Notes: a model not told the origin generated them from the sequence alone. 14,446 nucleotides of DNA from Deltaproteobacteria bacterium (GCA_019309945.1 JAFDFH010000027.1:1-14446); one strand, 5' to 3'; positions 1 to 6,202 are shown, counted from the first letter of the stretch. Made by a program: numbers and translations.

Positions 1-48
1 CAAGACGTTGATGAATATGTCAGGAGATTAAGAAAAGGAAGATACTAA
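1..48 (+). CDS. C-terminal end of a VapB-type antitoxin (partial)
   Basis: Frame 1 is open from the window edge and ends in TAA at 46-48. It encodes QDVDEYVRRLRKGRY, a basic Arg/Lys-rich tail of the sort seen at the end of small antitoxins. The stop directly abuts the ATG of the PIN toxin (TAAATG), so the two genes are almost certainly translationally coupled as one toxin-antitoxin operon. The purine-rich AGAAAAGGAAG inside this tail probably serves as the toxin's ribosome binding site. The DNA-binding domain lies outside the window, so the antitoxin class (ribbon-helix-helix, AbrB or other) cannot be decided. Confidence 0.7.
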   Translation, partial: QDVDEYVRRLRKGRY

Positions 49-426
49 ATGGTTATCGATACAGATGTCCTCATTTGGTACATGAAAGGGAATGAAAAGG
101 CATATAAAACTATTGAGAATTCAAAGAATTTCTTTATTTCTGTCGTTACATATATGGAATTAGTCCAAGGCATGAGAAACAAAAATGAGCTTAATAATCT
201 TCGTAGAGCTCTTCATGTTTGGAACTCAAAAATTCTCTATATTTCGGAAGAGATATCCGTTAAGGCGATGTTCTTTGTAGAACAACATTATTTAAGCCAT
301 TCCATTCAGTTGGCAGATGCTTTGATAGGTGCTACAGCAATTTCTTACGGGCTGCCTATTCTAACAGGTAATGACAAACATTATAAGATACTAAAAGACA
401 TCCGAATCAAAAAATTCCGGCATTAA
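49..426 (+). CDS. vapC: VapC-family PIN-domain toxin ribonuclease
   Basis: This 125-residue protein has the normal length and layout of a VapC toxin, a Mg2+-dependent endoribonuclease that is held inactive by the antitoxin encoded just upstream. The acidic active-site set is visible: D4 and D6 in VIDTDVLIW, E37 in TYMELVQG, D90 in LADALIGATA, and D109 (or N108) in the LTGNDKHY segment. The start is fixed by direct abutment to the antitoxin stop. The gene is AT-rich. A GCCTAAA box, close to an integron R'' core box, sits 2 nt after the stop. Toxin-antitoxin modules are common passengers in sedentary integron arrays, where they stabilise the array, so this context fits. The PIN assignment is firm; the RNA target cannot be told from sequence. 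Confidence 0.92.
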   Translation: MVIDTDVLIWYMKGNEKAYKTIENSKNFFISVVTYMELVQGMRNKNELNNLRRALHVWNSKILYISEEISVKAMFFVEQHYLSHSIQLADALIGATAISYGLPILTGNDKHYKILKDIRIKKFRH

Positions 427-595
427 TCGCCTAAAACCACAGCGAACAAGGCGTTCAACTCAGACGGCTAATACCACGCGGCTTCGAACAAATCCACATA
501 TAATCATTTTTTTGAATTATCTGGCAGATATTCGCAGTCAACCCTCCACTGGTTAACTTTGCGTTGGCCCAAAAAAAAATAGCGAGAAGAAACCC
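427..595 (+). other. Gap after vapC with attC-like left arm, no gene
   Basis: No convincing coding sequence lies here. GCCTAAA at 429-435 differs from the integron core consensus RYYYAAC only in its last base. It is followed by GAACAAGGCGTTCAACTCAG at 444-463, which resembles the left arm of many attC sites. A second short phrase, GCGTTGGCCC at 561-570, looks like a degraded right core but does not fit GTTRRRY. I could not pair the two arms into a full stem, so this is at best a decayed cassette boundary. Confidence 0.35.
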
Positions 596-691
596 ATGAA
601 CATCTTCGATGAATTTATAGAAATAATAAAGCATATTGAAAGTGAAAAAATAAAGTATGCTCTTGTTGGTGGAGTAGCAATGGCATTTTGA
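596..691 (+). pseudogene. N-terminal stub of a nucleotidyltransferase-fold protein
   Basis: ATG at 596 opens a 31-codon frame that begins MNIFDEF and ends in KYALVGGVAMAF followed by TGA at 689-691. The VGGVAMAF phrase is the usual first strand/helix turn (glycine pair) of AbiEii/MNT/DUF6036-type nucleotidyltransferases. Those proteins normally continue with a D-x-D catalytic pair within about 25 residues, and everything after the glycine motif is absent here. The sequence changes at the stop into a palindromic repeat (692-765), so insertion of that repeat probably truncated the gene. Many relatives are toxins or antitoxins, which would match the adjacent vapC. The fragment cannot be catalytic. 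Confidence 0.6.
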
Positions 692-765
692 AAGACAAGG
701 GGGTTAGATCTTGAAACTTGAAATTAGGCGACATTAAAGACCTGACCCTATGCACTCACTATGCG
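692..765. repeat. Palindromic REP-like repeat, copy A
   Basis: The arms GGGGTTAGATCTT (about 700-712) and AAGACCTGACCCT (738-750) are imperfect inverted repeats. The element continues into CTATGCACTCACTAT, which recurs with one inserted T in copy B near 3176-3192. The AAGACCTGACCCT arm recurs in copy C at 5660-5672. The element directly follows the truncated nucleotidyltransferase and precedes a cassette-type core box. Such GGGTC/GACCC palindromes are typical non-autonomous repeats spread by RAYT transposases, and a RAYT relic is present at 11718-11948. Linking the two is inference. Confidence 0.65.
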
Positions 766-778
766 CTAATCCGCCGCC

Positions 779-785
779 GTTAGGC
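779..785 (+). other. Integron-type right core box GTTAGGC
   Basis: GTTAGGC fits the R' consensus GTTRRRY exactly and sits 20 nt before the MFS start codon, within a GC-rich CCGCCGCCGTTAGGCC context like the right end of an attC site. Its partner R'' box (GCCTAAC) is at the MFS stop codon. The left half of this upstream attC is missing; repeat copy A occupies its place. Confidence 0.5.
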
Positions 786-805
786 CACCTGCAATTGCCT
801 CTCAC

Positions 806-2068
806 ATGAAGACTCTACATTCAAATAGCAGCCGATCTTCTCCGGCCGCGAGGGGAGCATTCCGAGCTTTGCCGGCGGGCATCTGGGCGTTGGGTTTTGT
901 CTCGATGTTCATGGACATCTCCTCCGAGCTTATTCATAGCCTGCTGCCGGTATTCATGGCCACTGTGCTCGGGGCCTCCATGACCACCATTGGTCTCGTC
1001 GAGGGTGTTGGCGAGGCTACCGCCGCGATCACGAAAGTTTTTTCGGGCGCTATCAGCGACTACCTTGGGAAGCGCAAGTTGCTCGCCGGGCTTGGCTACG
1101 GGCTCGCGGCGGTTACGAAGCCGATCTTCCCACTGGCGACCACCATCGATTGGGTGTTTGCTGCGCGGTTAGTCGACCGGATCGGCAAGGGCATTCGCGG
1201 TGCGCCGCGTGACGCGCTCGTGGCGGATATAGCGCCTCGCGAGCTGCGTGGCGCGGCGTACGGGCTCCGTCAGTCGCTAGATTCCGTCGGTGCATTCGTA
1301 GGTCCACTGATTGCAGTGGCCTTCATGGCATGGCTCGCGAACGACATCAGAACGGTGCTATGGGTTGCGGTCGTCCCTGCGTTCATCGCCGTCGCGCTGC
1401 TTGTCTTTGGGGTTCACGAGCCGGAGCACGCGGAGATTAACTCCGGCGTGCGAAACCCTCTGACCCTCACCGCGGCCAAGCTGCTGCCGCTTCGTTATTG
1501 GCTCGTCGTACTACTCGGTGCGGTATTCAACTTGGCCCGCTTCAGCGAAGCGTTTCTGGTGCTCCGCGCCCAAGATGTCGGGCTGCCCCTCGGCTACGTG
1601 CCACTGGTGCTGATCGTCATGAATGTCCTTTATACGGCGACCGCCTACCCGGCAGGGGTCGCCGCTGATCGGCGCAGTCAACGGAAGGTGCTTATCGTGG
1701 GGCTTGCGATGCTGGTTGCCGCCGATTTCGTGTTGGCCGCAGCCGGATCGCCGTTGGCAGCCTTTATCGGCGCAGCATTCTGGGGACTGCACATGGGGCT
1801 CACCCAAGGACTGTTCGCTAAGCTTGTGGCTGACACTGCCCCTGCTGAGCTTCGCGGCACGGCCTTTGGAATCTTCAACCTTGTCGGCGGCGGTGCGCTC
1901 TTGATAGCGAGTGTCGTTGCAGGTGCGCTTTGGAGCGCCTTCGGTGCGCCGGCCACGTTTTTGACAGGGGCGGCTTTCGCAACGCTTGCGGTGCTCGGAC
2001 TGGTCACCTACCGAAAGAAACCTCAAGCCTTCCAAGAAGAACAGAGGCATAGGAGTGGCGCTGCCTAA
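806..2068 (+). CDS. MFS transporter (12 TM, drug-efflux-like)
   Basis: A 420-residue major facilitator superfamily permease of the inner membrane, with about 12 hydrophobic segments in two six-helix halves. The loop 2/3 signature motif A is present as GAISDYLGKRK at residues 81-91. A second signature, DRIGKGIRGAPRDAL, lies at 124-138 between helices 4 and 5, and its second-half echo (AELRGTAFGIFN) lies in the C-terminal half. The substrate cannot be read from sequence; proton-driven export of a small molecule is likely. The gene is far richer in GC than its neighbours. No Shine-Dalgarno sequence is visible before ATG 806. It is bounded by GTTAGGC upstream and GCCTAAC overlapping the stop, as expected for a promoterless integron cassette captured from a high-GC donor. 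The earliest ATG was chosen; M34 is a possible later start but would cut into the first helix. Confidence 0.9.
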   Translation: MKTLHSNSSRSSPAARGAFRALPAGIWALGFVSMFMDISSELIHSLLPVFMATVLGASMTTIGLVEGVGEATAAITKVFSGAISDYLGKRKLLAGLGYGLAAVTKPIFPLATTIDWVFAARLVDRIGKGIRGAPRDALVADIAPRELRGAAYGLRQSLDSVGAFVGPLIAVAFMAWLANDIRTVLWVAVVPAFIAVALLVFGVHEPEHAEINSGVRNPLTLTAAKLLPLRYWLVVLLGAVFNLARFSEAFLVLRAQDVGLPLGYVPLVLIVMNVLYTATAYPAGVAADRRSQRKVLIVGLAMLVAADFVLAAAGSPLAAFIGAAFWGLHMGLTQGLFAKLVADTAPAELRGTAFGIFNLVGGGALLIASVVAGALWSAFGAPATFLTGAAFATLAVLGLVTYRKKPQAFQEEQRHRSGAA

Positions 2069-2112
2069 CCATCCAAATGCAACAGACTCGCTGTCGCTCG
2101 CCGCTGATTTGG
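2063..2112 (+). other. Truncated attC-like site at the MFS stop
   Basis: GCCTAAC at 2063-2069 fits the R'' consensus RYYYAAC and overlaps the stop codon, the usual arrangement in cassettes. CCAAAT (2073-2078) pairs with ATTTGG (2107-2112), and CAG (2083-2085) can pair with CTG (2104-2106), leaving GCAA unpaired like the extrahelical bases of an attC L'' box. The expected GTTRRRY end is missing: a GACAGAGGGGTCG repeat end begins 9 nt later. Confidence 0.5.
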
Positions 2113-2120
2113 CTCGATCA

Positions 2121-2134
2121 AGACAGAGGGGTCG
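2121..2134. repeat. End fragment of the REP-like repeat
   Basis: AGACAGAGGGGTCG is identical to the left end of copy B (3109-3122) and differs at one base from the stretch at 5556-5569. Only this end is present. It marks the join between the broken attC of the MFS cassette and the broken recombinase gene, so it probably records an insertion followed by deletion. Confidence 0.6.
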
Positions 2135-2155
2135 TGTCTGCATATTTTTTGATGT

Positions 2156-2453
2156 TCACTGATTTAGGACCAGGAAGTGAAGGAACTGTCTGAATGTCCA
2201 GACACGCGATTTTTTCACGTGCACGCAAGGCAGTTTGAAATCTGATAGAAAATCAATAAGATGGGTGTAGGTAATGTCCTTGATTGCTTTAAGTTTTTTA
2301 GGTATGATAGAATTATTAATTCGTTGAGACGGCGCTTAAAGTTCTTAGGGACCACCCTGGGAATCCGGCTATTTGGCAACAGTCCAGGAATTATTTAACA
2401 TATCGATGAAGCATAATGTCACCTCGTATTGAATCACCCTCTGGCTTCATCAT
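2156..2453 (-). pseudogene. Decayed tyrosine recombinase, N-terminal domain only
   Basis: Reading the minus strand from ATG at 2453, a frame begins MMKPEGDSIRGD and meets TAA after HRYVK (about 2394-2396). In the same frame it continues FLDCCQIAGFPGWSLRT (2390 down to 2340). RRLNEL is then readable one base out. From 2323 the third frame reads PKKLKAIKDITYTHLIDFLS and KKSRVWTFRQFLHFLVLNQ, ending in TGA at 2156-2158. Joined, these pieces match the order of a tyrosine integrase SAM-like core-binding domain: a helix with an AG turn, an RRL-type helix, HLIDF, then the R-x-W-T-x-R-Q-F-x-H-F-L helix. The catalytic R-H-R-Y domain is absent; the sequence runs into repeat end 2121-2134. At least one nonsense change and one frameshift are needed. 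The start lies just beside the MITE at 2461. It is not clearly an integron IntI. Confidence 0.62.
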
Positions 2454-2460
2454 CAACTAT

Positions 2461-2590
2461 CTAGTGTCCGCTCAGAAACGAGGATTTTTGTTCGAGATCA
2501 AGGCCTGCGAAAAATATTTCCGCAGGCATATAGTTGATATTCCGAACATAACAAGACAAATGTACTCGGACTCCAAAAAGCGGCGTTCGC
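2461..2590 (-). mobile_element. Diverged MITE copy, inverted relative to 6888-7034
   Basis: The sequence from CTAGTGTCCGCTCAGAAACG through TATAGTTGATATTCCGA (about 2461-2543) closely matches the reverse complement of the right half of the intact element at 6888-7034. After that about 14 nt are missing, and weaker similarity (CATAAC, then CAAAAAG and CGTT) continues to about 2590. The far inverted end is not recognisable. A reading frame that crosses the element (2416-2676) is therefore an accident of the repeat. Confidence 0.7.
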
Positions 2591-2635
2591 TATCGCTCAC
2601 TCTGCTTTTGGCCGCCGGTGATTTGTTGGTTAGAC
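2572..2635 (+). other. attC-like hairpin with GTTAGAC core box
   Basis: CCAAAAAG (2572-2579) can pair with CTTTTGG (about 2604-2611) with one bulged A, and GTTAGAC at 2629-2635 fits the R' consensus GTTRRRY. The box ends 18 nt before the start codon of the membrane protein gene, a spacing like that seen before the MFS gene (20 nt). A clean left core box is not visible, perhaps because the MITE overlaps it. Confidence 0.4.
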
Positions 2636-2653
2636 CAGAAGACGGAACATATT

Positions 2654-3106
2654 ATGAGAAAAAGAGACAAATATAAACCTGCTGTCACGAAGAACGTTCT
2701 GTTATTTCTTGCAGGTTTTATTTGGGGATGTGTTGGTACAATGCTTTTGTTTTTGGCATTTTCATGGCTATTAAAAGTTTCTAATATAAACATTTATTTG
2801 TTTGGGGGAGCTGGAGTTGTATTAGCGTTATTGGCTCACCATTTTGGATTTTTGAAGATAGTAGACAATAATTTGGAAAGAATCCTTCCAATGGAGGAGA
2901 AGAAATGCTTGTTCTCCTTTATTCCTTGGAAGAGTTATCTGATTATTGTGGTCATGATTACAATGGGAGCGATACTGCGCCATTCAGTGATTCCAAAGCA
3001 ATATTTAGCAATTTTGTATACAGCTATTGGTTTGGCTCTAATATTGTCGAGTGTGAGATATATGAGAGTCTTTTTTAGGGAAATTAGAAGACAAAAAATG
3101 GCCTAA
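2654..3106 (+). CDS. Small integral membrane protein, four TM segments
   Basis: From ATG 2654 this encodes 150 residues starting MRKRDKYKPAVTKNVLLFL. An ATG 36 nt upstream would add a polar, non-conserved-looking leader lying across the cassette boundary, so I prefer 2654. There are four hydrophobic segments in two pairs, roughly residues 14-39, 46-65, 93-112 and 116-133, with positively charged ends (MRKRDK and REIRRQK). The layout suggests a two-hairpin inner-membrane protein. I know of no function; proteins of this look are annotated only as hypothetical. The stop codon lies inside GCCTAAG (3101-3107), one base off the R'' core box, and repeat copy B begins 3 nt after the stop. It reads as a single-gene cassette. 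Confidence 0.72.
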   Translation: MRKRDKYKPAVTKNVLLFLAGFIWGCVGTMLLFLAFSWLLKVSNINIYLFGGAGVVLALLAHHFGFLKIVDNNLERILPMEEKKCLFSFIPWKSYLIIVVMITMGAILRHSVIPKQYLAILYTAIGLALILSSVRYMRVFFREIRRQKMA

Positions 3107-3108
3107 GA

Positions 3109-3195
3109 AGACAGAGGGGTCGCCCATTAAAGGGCAAGTGACTTGTTGGCAGATTTTAAGGAAATAGTGAATGACCCTATGCACTTCACTATATA
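3109..3195. repeat. Palindromic REP-like repeat, copy B
   Basis: This copy starts AGACAGAGGGGTCG and ends GACCCTATGCACTTCACTAT, so its ends are inverted (AGGGGTC against GACCCT). The 44 nt from TTAAAGGGCA to AAATAGTGA (3127-3170) match 5610-5653 of copy C at all but two positions. It begins immediately after the membrane-protein stop, within the presumed attC site. Confidence 0.8.
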
Positions 3196-3225
3196 AGCGT
3201 CGCCTAGCAACCCAATGGAGAGGAA

Positions 3226-3278
3226 AGAACCTCCGCATAATCACACCGCTATCACGGCGTATTATGCGAAGAACCTCC
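3226..3278. repeat. Long hairpin flanked by 9-bp direct repeats
   Basis: CGCATAAT (3234-3241) pairs perfectly with ATTATGCG (3261-3268). The stem continues inside with ACACCG against CGGCGT (one mismatch, one bulged C), around a CTATCA loop. AGAACCTCC occurs at 3226-3234 and again at 3270-3278, directly bracketing the stem. No T-run follows, so it is not a simple terminator. It could be a cassette recombination hairpin or a small palindromic insertion with a target duplication. Confidence 0.6.
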
Positions 3279-3319
3279 CGCTCATCTCGCGTCGCGTTGT
3301 GTTTCGATAATAAAAACAA

Positions 3320-4147
3320 ATGAAATATTTATATTCCGCCATTATCATTTTTGTATTCTCAGTAAATGCTGGGGCAACTGAAAGAGCATATCATAATTAT
3401 ATTTATTGCAATTTAAATTTTAGCTTTTGCTATAATCTTACCTCTCATGATCCGGTCGAGTATCTTTATTATAAAGGATTAAGCACATTATTAAATGAAT
3501 ACATTAAAGAAAAGATAGATAATGGAGATTTAGATAATAAAAAATTTGAAATTCAGGCAGGGTGCACACTTTTTGGTATTTATCCTGCTATAGAAATTAG
3601 CAGGAATAAAAATGGATATTTTGTATTTATTCATGGAGATACAAATCTAAATCAGTTAGTTAGAATTGTAAACTATTTTGCTTCTAATACTTGGGAATCT
3701 TTTTGTTATGATTATGAATCTGTTAGTCCTAAAGTAGCATTAAAATTATTTACTACAATATTAGATAAGGTTGTGGGAACTCCTCAATTGGAATTTATTA
3801 AAAATAAAAGCATTAAAGTTTGGGAAGCAGGTAGCCTTCAAATCAAGTATAAACCTGACGAATTATTTTATCAGTTTACTGAAAAGGTTTTAAATTTCAA
3901 ACCATCCAATCCACTGCCGGCAAAATTACATGATCGTTATTTTTATGTAATAAATAATAAGATTCAAGTTGTCGAAGAAGATAAAATTATTTTGGACCAA
4001 ATAATTCCTGATTATGACGATATAATGCCTTATTTATATACAATGGTATCTTATTGGAAGTGGCTTAACCTATATTATAGAGAAGATCCCATTCTAAGTT
4101 ATTCTTATGAAAAGAATAGGTTTTATAAAATTCAAAATGATAATTGA
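3320..4147 (+). CDS. AT-rich exported protein of unknown function
   Basis: A 275-residue protein with a clear Sec signal peptide: Lys at position 2, hydrophobic core at residues 5-16 and a probable cut after AGA (residues 17-19). The mature part is rich in Tyr, Asn, Lys and Ile. It has an even number of Cys in its first half (C30, C37, C82, C129), which would suit disulfides in the periplasm or outside the cell. I recognise no domain. The gene is strikingly AT-rich next to its neighbours and has no clear Shine-Dalgarno sequence before ATG 3320. It sits alone between repeat copy B with its hairpin and the pgk gene. All this points to a recently acquired single-gene insert. It could be an effector, immunity or binding protein, but nothing in the sequence decides this. 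Confidence 0.75.
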   Translation: MKYLYSAIIIFVFSVNAGATERAYHNYIYCNLNFSFCYNLTSHDPVEYLYYKGLSTLLNEYIKEKIDNGDLDNKKFEIQAGCTLFGIYPAIEISRNKNGYFVFIHGDTNLNQLVRIVNYFASNTWESFCYDYESVSPKVALKLFTTILDKVVGTPQLEFIKNKSIKVWEAGSLQIKYKPDELFYQFTEKVLNFKPSNPLPAKLHDRYFYVINNKIQVVEEDKIILDQIIPDYDDIMPYLYTMVSYWKWLNLYYREDPILSYSYEKNRFYKIQNDN

Positions 4148-4198
4148 ACTCCATTTGTTTTTTAAGCAAACAAGTCGATTCATGACAGGAGGTAAACG

Positions 4199-5518
4199 AT
4201 GACAAGCCAGGAGCTGGATCCACGCCTTCCTCTTATCCAGGACGCAGACCTTCATGATAAAGTGGTATTGGTCCGAGTGGACCACAATGTTGTCAAAGAA
4301 GGGGTTGTAACGGATCCATACCGCATTGATGCCACTTTAGGCACCCTGTACAACATAGTGGAAAGAGGGGGCCGCCTCATCCTTATGACACATGTCGGTC
4401 GTACCCTGGACAAGAAAACCGGCCAAATCAAGGTCAGTGACGATACATCCGTCCAGCCGGTTGTGGAGTATCTTGAAAGAAAACTTTTCACCAAATTCGT
4501 AACACCCGTTTTTCCTGTTGATCCTGAAAGGGGGATCAGGGAGATCGATACATCAATAAACTGGCACATCAGAGACCTTCGCGCCCACAGGATCGGTGGC
4601 GTCTATTTGCCCAACACAAGGTGGTTCGAAGGCGAGGAAGCCAAGGACGAAAAGAGGGAGCGCTTCGCCGTCCAACTGGCCGGGCTGGCCGATATCTTTA
4701 TCAATGATGCATTTGGGTCATGGCAGCCTCACGTCTCCACTATTGATATCACAAAGCACCTGCCCAGTTTTGCCGGCTTTTTGATGCAAAAAGAGATCTT
4801 AAATCTCAGACATGTTCTGGAGCCTGAACGGCCTTTTGTCGCCGTGGTGGCCGGTGCAAAATACGACACCAAGATCGGCCCCCTCAACCAGATCTATCAG
4901 AAGGTGGACCACCTGATACTTGGCGGGGTGATCTATAACACCTTTTTGTGTGCGAAATACGGCATTCGCGTGAAGGGGGTCAGCGAGGCTGACATCAATG
5001 CGGCCAAAATCCTGGTGGAACAGGACGCAAAAGCGGCAAAGATCATCGAGCTGCCCGTTGTTGTGGAATCGGAAACCCTTGACGGAAGGGTCGAAGGGAA
5101 ATATCGAAAACGCAAAACCAGGGATTTCAGAGCGGGGGAACAATACGGTTTCTTTTTGGATGTGGCTCCGGAGTCTTTTGATGCAAAAGGGGTCACTGAA
5201 GTCATCGGATCGGCAAAAACCATATTTGTGAATGCGGTCATGGGATTGACCCCACACTTTTACGAGGGCTCGGAGAAACTGGATCGAACCATAGACAGAA
5301 ACAGAAAGGCTCAAAAATTGTATGGTGGGGGAGACACCCTCCAGGAGTTCAAAAACCTCAGCCCCGGCCTTTATCTGGCAGCAATGGACAATGCCCTGTA
5401 CTATTTCTTTACCGGAGGTGGAACCGTCCTCAAAGCCATTGAGGAAGAAACGCCTTACGAACTCAAACCGATAAAAGCCCTTATCGAAAATGCGAAAACA
5501 TTAAAACTGCGGGGATGA
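4199..5518 (+). CDS. pgk: Divergent phosphoglycerate kinase
   Basis: A 439-residue cytoplasmic protein, longer than the usual 390-400, whose family interconverts 1,3-bisphosphoglycerate + ADP and 3-phosphoglycerate + ATP. Family landmarks appear in order: VRVDHN (25-30), R42, THVGR (64-68), NTRWFEGEE (139-147), NDAFG (169-173), AGAKYDTKIG (218-227, with both nucleotide-site lysines K221 and K225), GGVIYNTFL (242-250), GGGDT (376-380) and TGGGT (405-409). Several key sites are altered. The HRAH segment after NDAFG, whose Arg contacts phosphoglycerate, is replaced by WQPH; RVDFN is RVDHN; and WNGPMG is replaced by VNAVMG. It may be a paralogue with altered substrate or rate rather than the housekeeping enzyme. 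AGGAGGT at 4187-4193 is an excellent ribosome binding site and fixes the start. No other glycolytic gene is adjacent, and repeat copy C follows closely. Confidence 0.88.
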   Translation: MTSQELDPRLPLIQDADLHDKVVLVRVDHNVVKEGVVTDPYRIDATLGTLYNIVERGGRLILMTHVGRTLDKKTGQIKVSDDTSVQPVVEYLERKLFTKFVTPVFPVDPERGIREIDTSINWHIRDLRAHRIGGVYLPNTRWFEGEEAKDEKRERFAVQLAGLADIFINDAFGSWQPHVSTIDITKHLPSFAGFLMQKEILNLRHVLEPERPFVAVVAGAKYDTKIGPLNQIYQKVDHLILGGVIYNTFLCAKYGIRVKGVSEADINAAKILVEQDAKAAKIIELPVVVESETLDGRVEGKYRKRKTRDFRAGEQYGFFLDVAPESFDAKGVTEVIGSAKTIFVNAVMGLTPHFYEGSEKLDRTIDRNRKAQKLYGGGDTLQEFKNLSPGLYLAAMDNALYYFFTGGGTVLKAIEEETPYELKPIKALIENAKTLKLRG

Positions 5519-5555
5519 GACATCAGGGGGTCGAGTGAAATGCTTGAAATGGGAA

Positions 5556-5680
5556 AGACAGAGGGGGCGACCATTTTTGACAGATTTCACAATACAAAGG
5601 GGTCGATCTTTAAAGGGCAGGTCACTTGTTGGCAGATTTTAAGGAAATAGTGAAAAATGAAGACCTGACCCTTCTTTACA
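5556..5680. repeat. Palindromic REP-like repeats, copy C (compound)
   Basis: A first end, AGACAGAGGGGGCG (5556-5569), is followed by a fuller copy. That copy runs from AGGGGTCGATCTT (5598-5610) through the 44-nt core shared with copy B (5610-5653) to AAGACCTGACCCT (5660-5672), giving good inverted ends. A further GGGGGTCGAG lies at 5526-5535. Two or three elements therefore seem stacked between pgk and the acetyltransferase gene. No coding sequence is visible in 5519-5728. Confidence 0.78.
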
Positions 5681-5728
5681 TAAGTGGCAAAGCAATAATA
5701 CACCAATCGTCCCTATGGAAAATTTGTT

Positions 5729-6202
5729 ATGAAACTGCAATATGCAACAATTGATGACGTAAAGATGCTGGCAATTCATCATAGAAAAATGTTTGAAGAA
5801 ATTTGGGAGCAAAAAAGCCAGAAAATAGAAAAAGCCAGAGCCCAAGAACTTGAAGCTGCATATAGTGAGAAAATTATAAAACAAATACCAGAAGGGACTT
5901 GTATTGCCTGGGTTGTTAAGAACGACAACCAAATTGTTGCGAGTGGGGCAATTTCAATCGTAAGCTTCGTCCCTGTTCCAAATGATACAAATCATAATAT
6001 TGCGTATTTGCACAGCATGTACACAGAAAAAGGCTATCGGCACCAAAAATGTGCTCAGAAGATAGTTGATAGGGCAATTCACTATTGTCAAAAAAATGGA
6101 ATAAATCGAGTTGTTCTTAATGCGAGTGATGCAGGAAAACCAATTTATGAAAAATTAGGTTTTGTATCATCGCCAGAGACAATGAGGCTATTCATCAAAT
6201 AA
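5729..6202 (+). CDS. GNAT-family N-acetyltransferase
   Basis: A 157-residue protein of normal length for a stand-alone GNAT enzyme, which would move an acetyl group from acetyl-CoA to an amine. The fold signs are a polar N-terminal helix pair, a strand at WVVKNDNQIVASGAISI (61-77), motif A from YLHSMYTEKGYR (93-104) into helix KCAQKIVDRAI, and motif B with ASDAGKPIYEKLGF (132-145). The acetyl-CoA pyrophosphate loop, normally R/Q-x-x-G-x-G/A, reads R104-H-Q-K-C-A109, so the first glycine is a lysine. This is unusual and could weaken cofactor binding. The substrate is unknown; relatives include antibiotic and amino-acid acetyltransferases. ACTTAAC, a perfect RYYYAAC core box, lies 9 nt after the stop, as in integron cassettes, where GNAT genes are frequent. 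Confidence 0.88.
   Translation: MKLQYATIDDVKMLAIHHRKMFEEIWEQKSQKIEKARAQELEAAYSEKIIKQIPEGTCIAWVVKNDNQIVASGAISIVSFVPVPNDTNHNIAYLHSMYTEKGYRHQKCAQKIVDRAIHYCQKNGINRVVLNASDAGKPIYEKLGFVSSPETMRLFIK

Noticed and set aside
1511..2143. 210-residue minus-strand reading frame opposite the MFS gene
   Set aside because: High-GC antisense shadow of a clear 12-TM transporter; its sequence has no domain-like pattern.
2416..2676. 86-residue plus-strand reading frame
   Set aside because: It runs across the diverged MITE copy and an attC-like hairpin and overlaps the better-supported membrane protein; no protein features.
3038..3319. 93-residue minus-strand reading frame
   Set aside because: Lies over repeat copy B and the long hairpin, whose palindromic nature keeps frames open; no recognisable protein.
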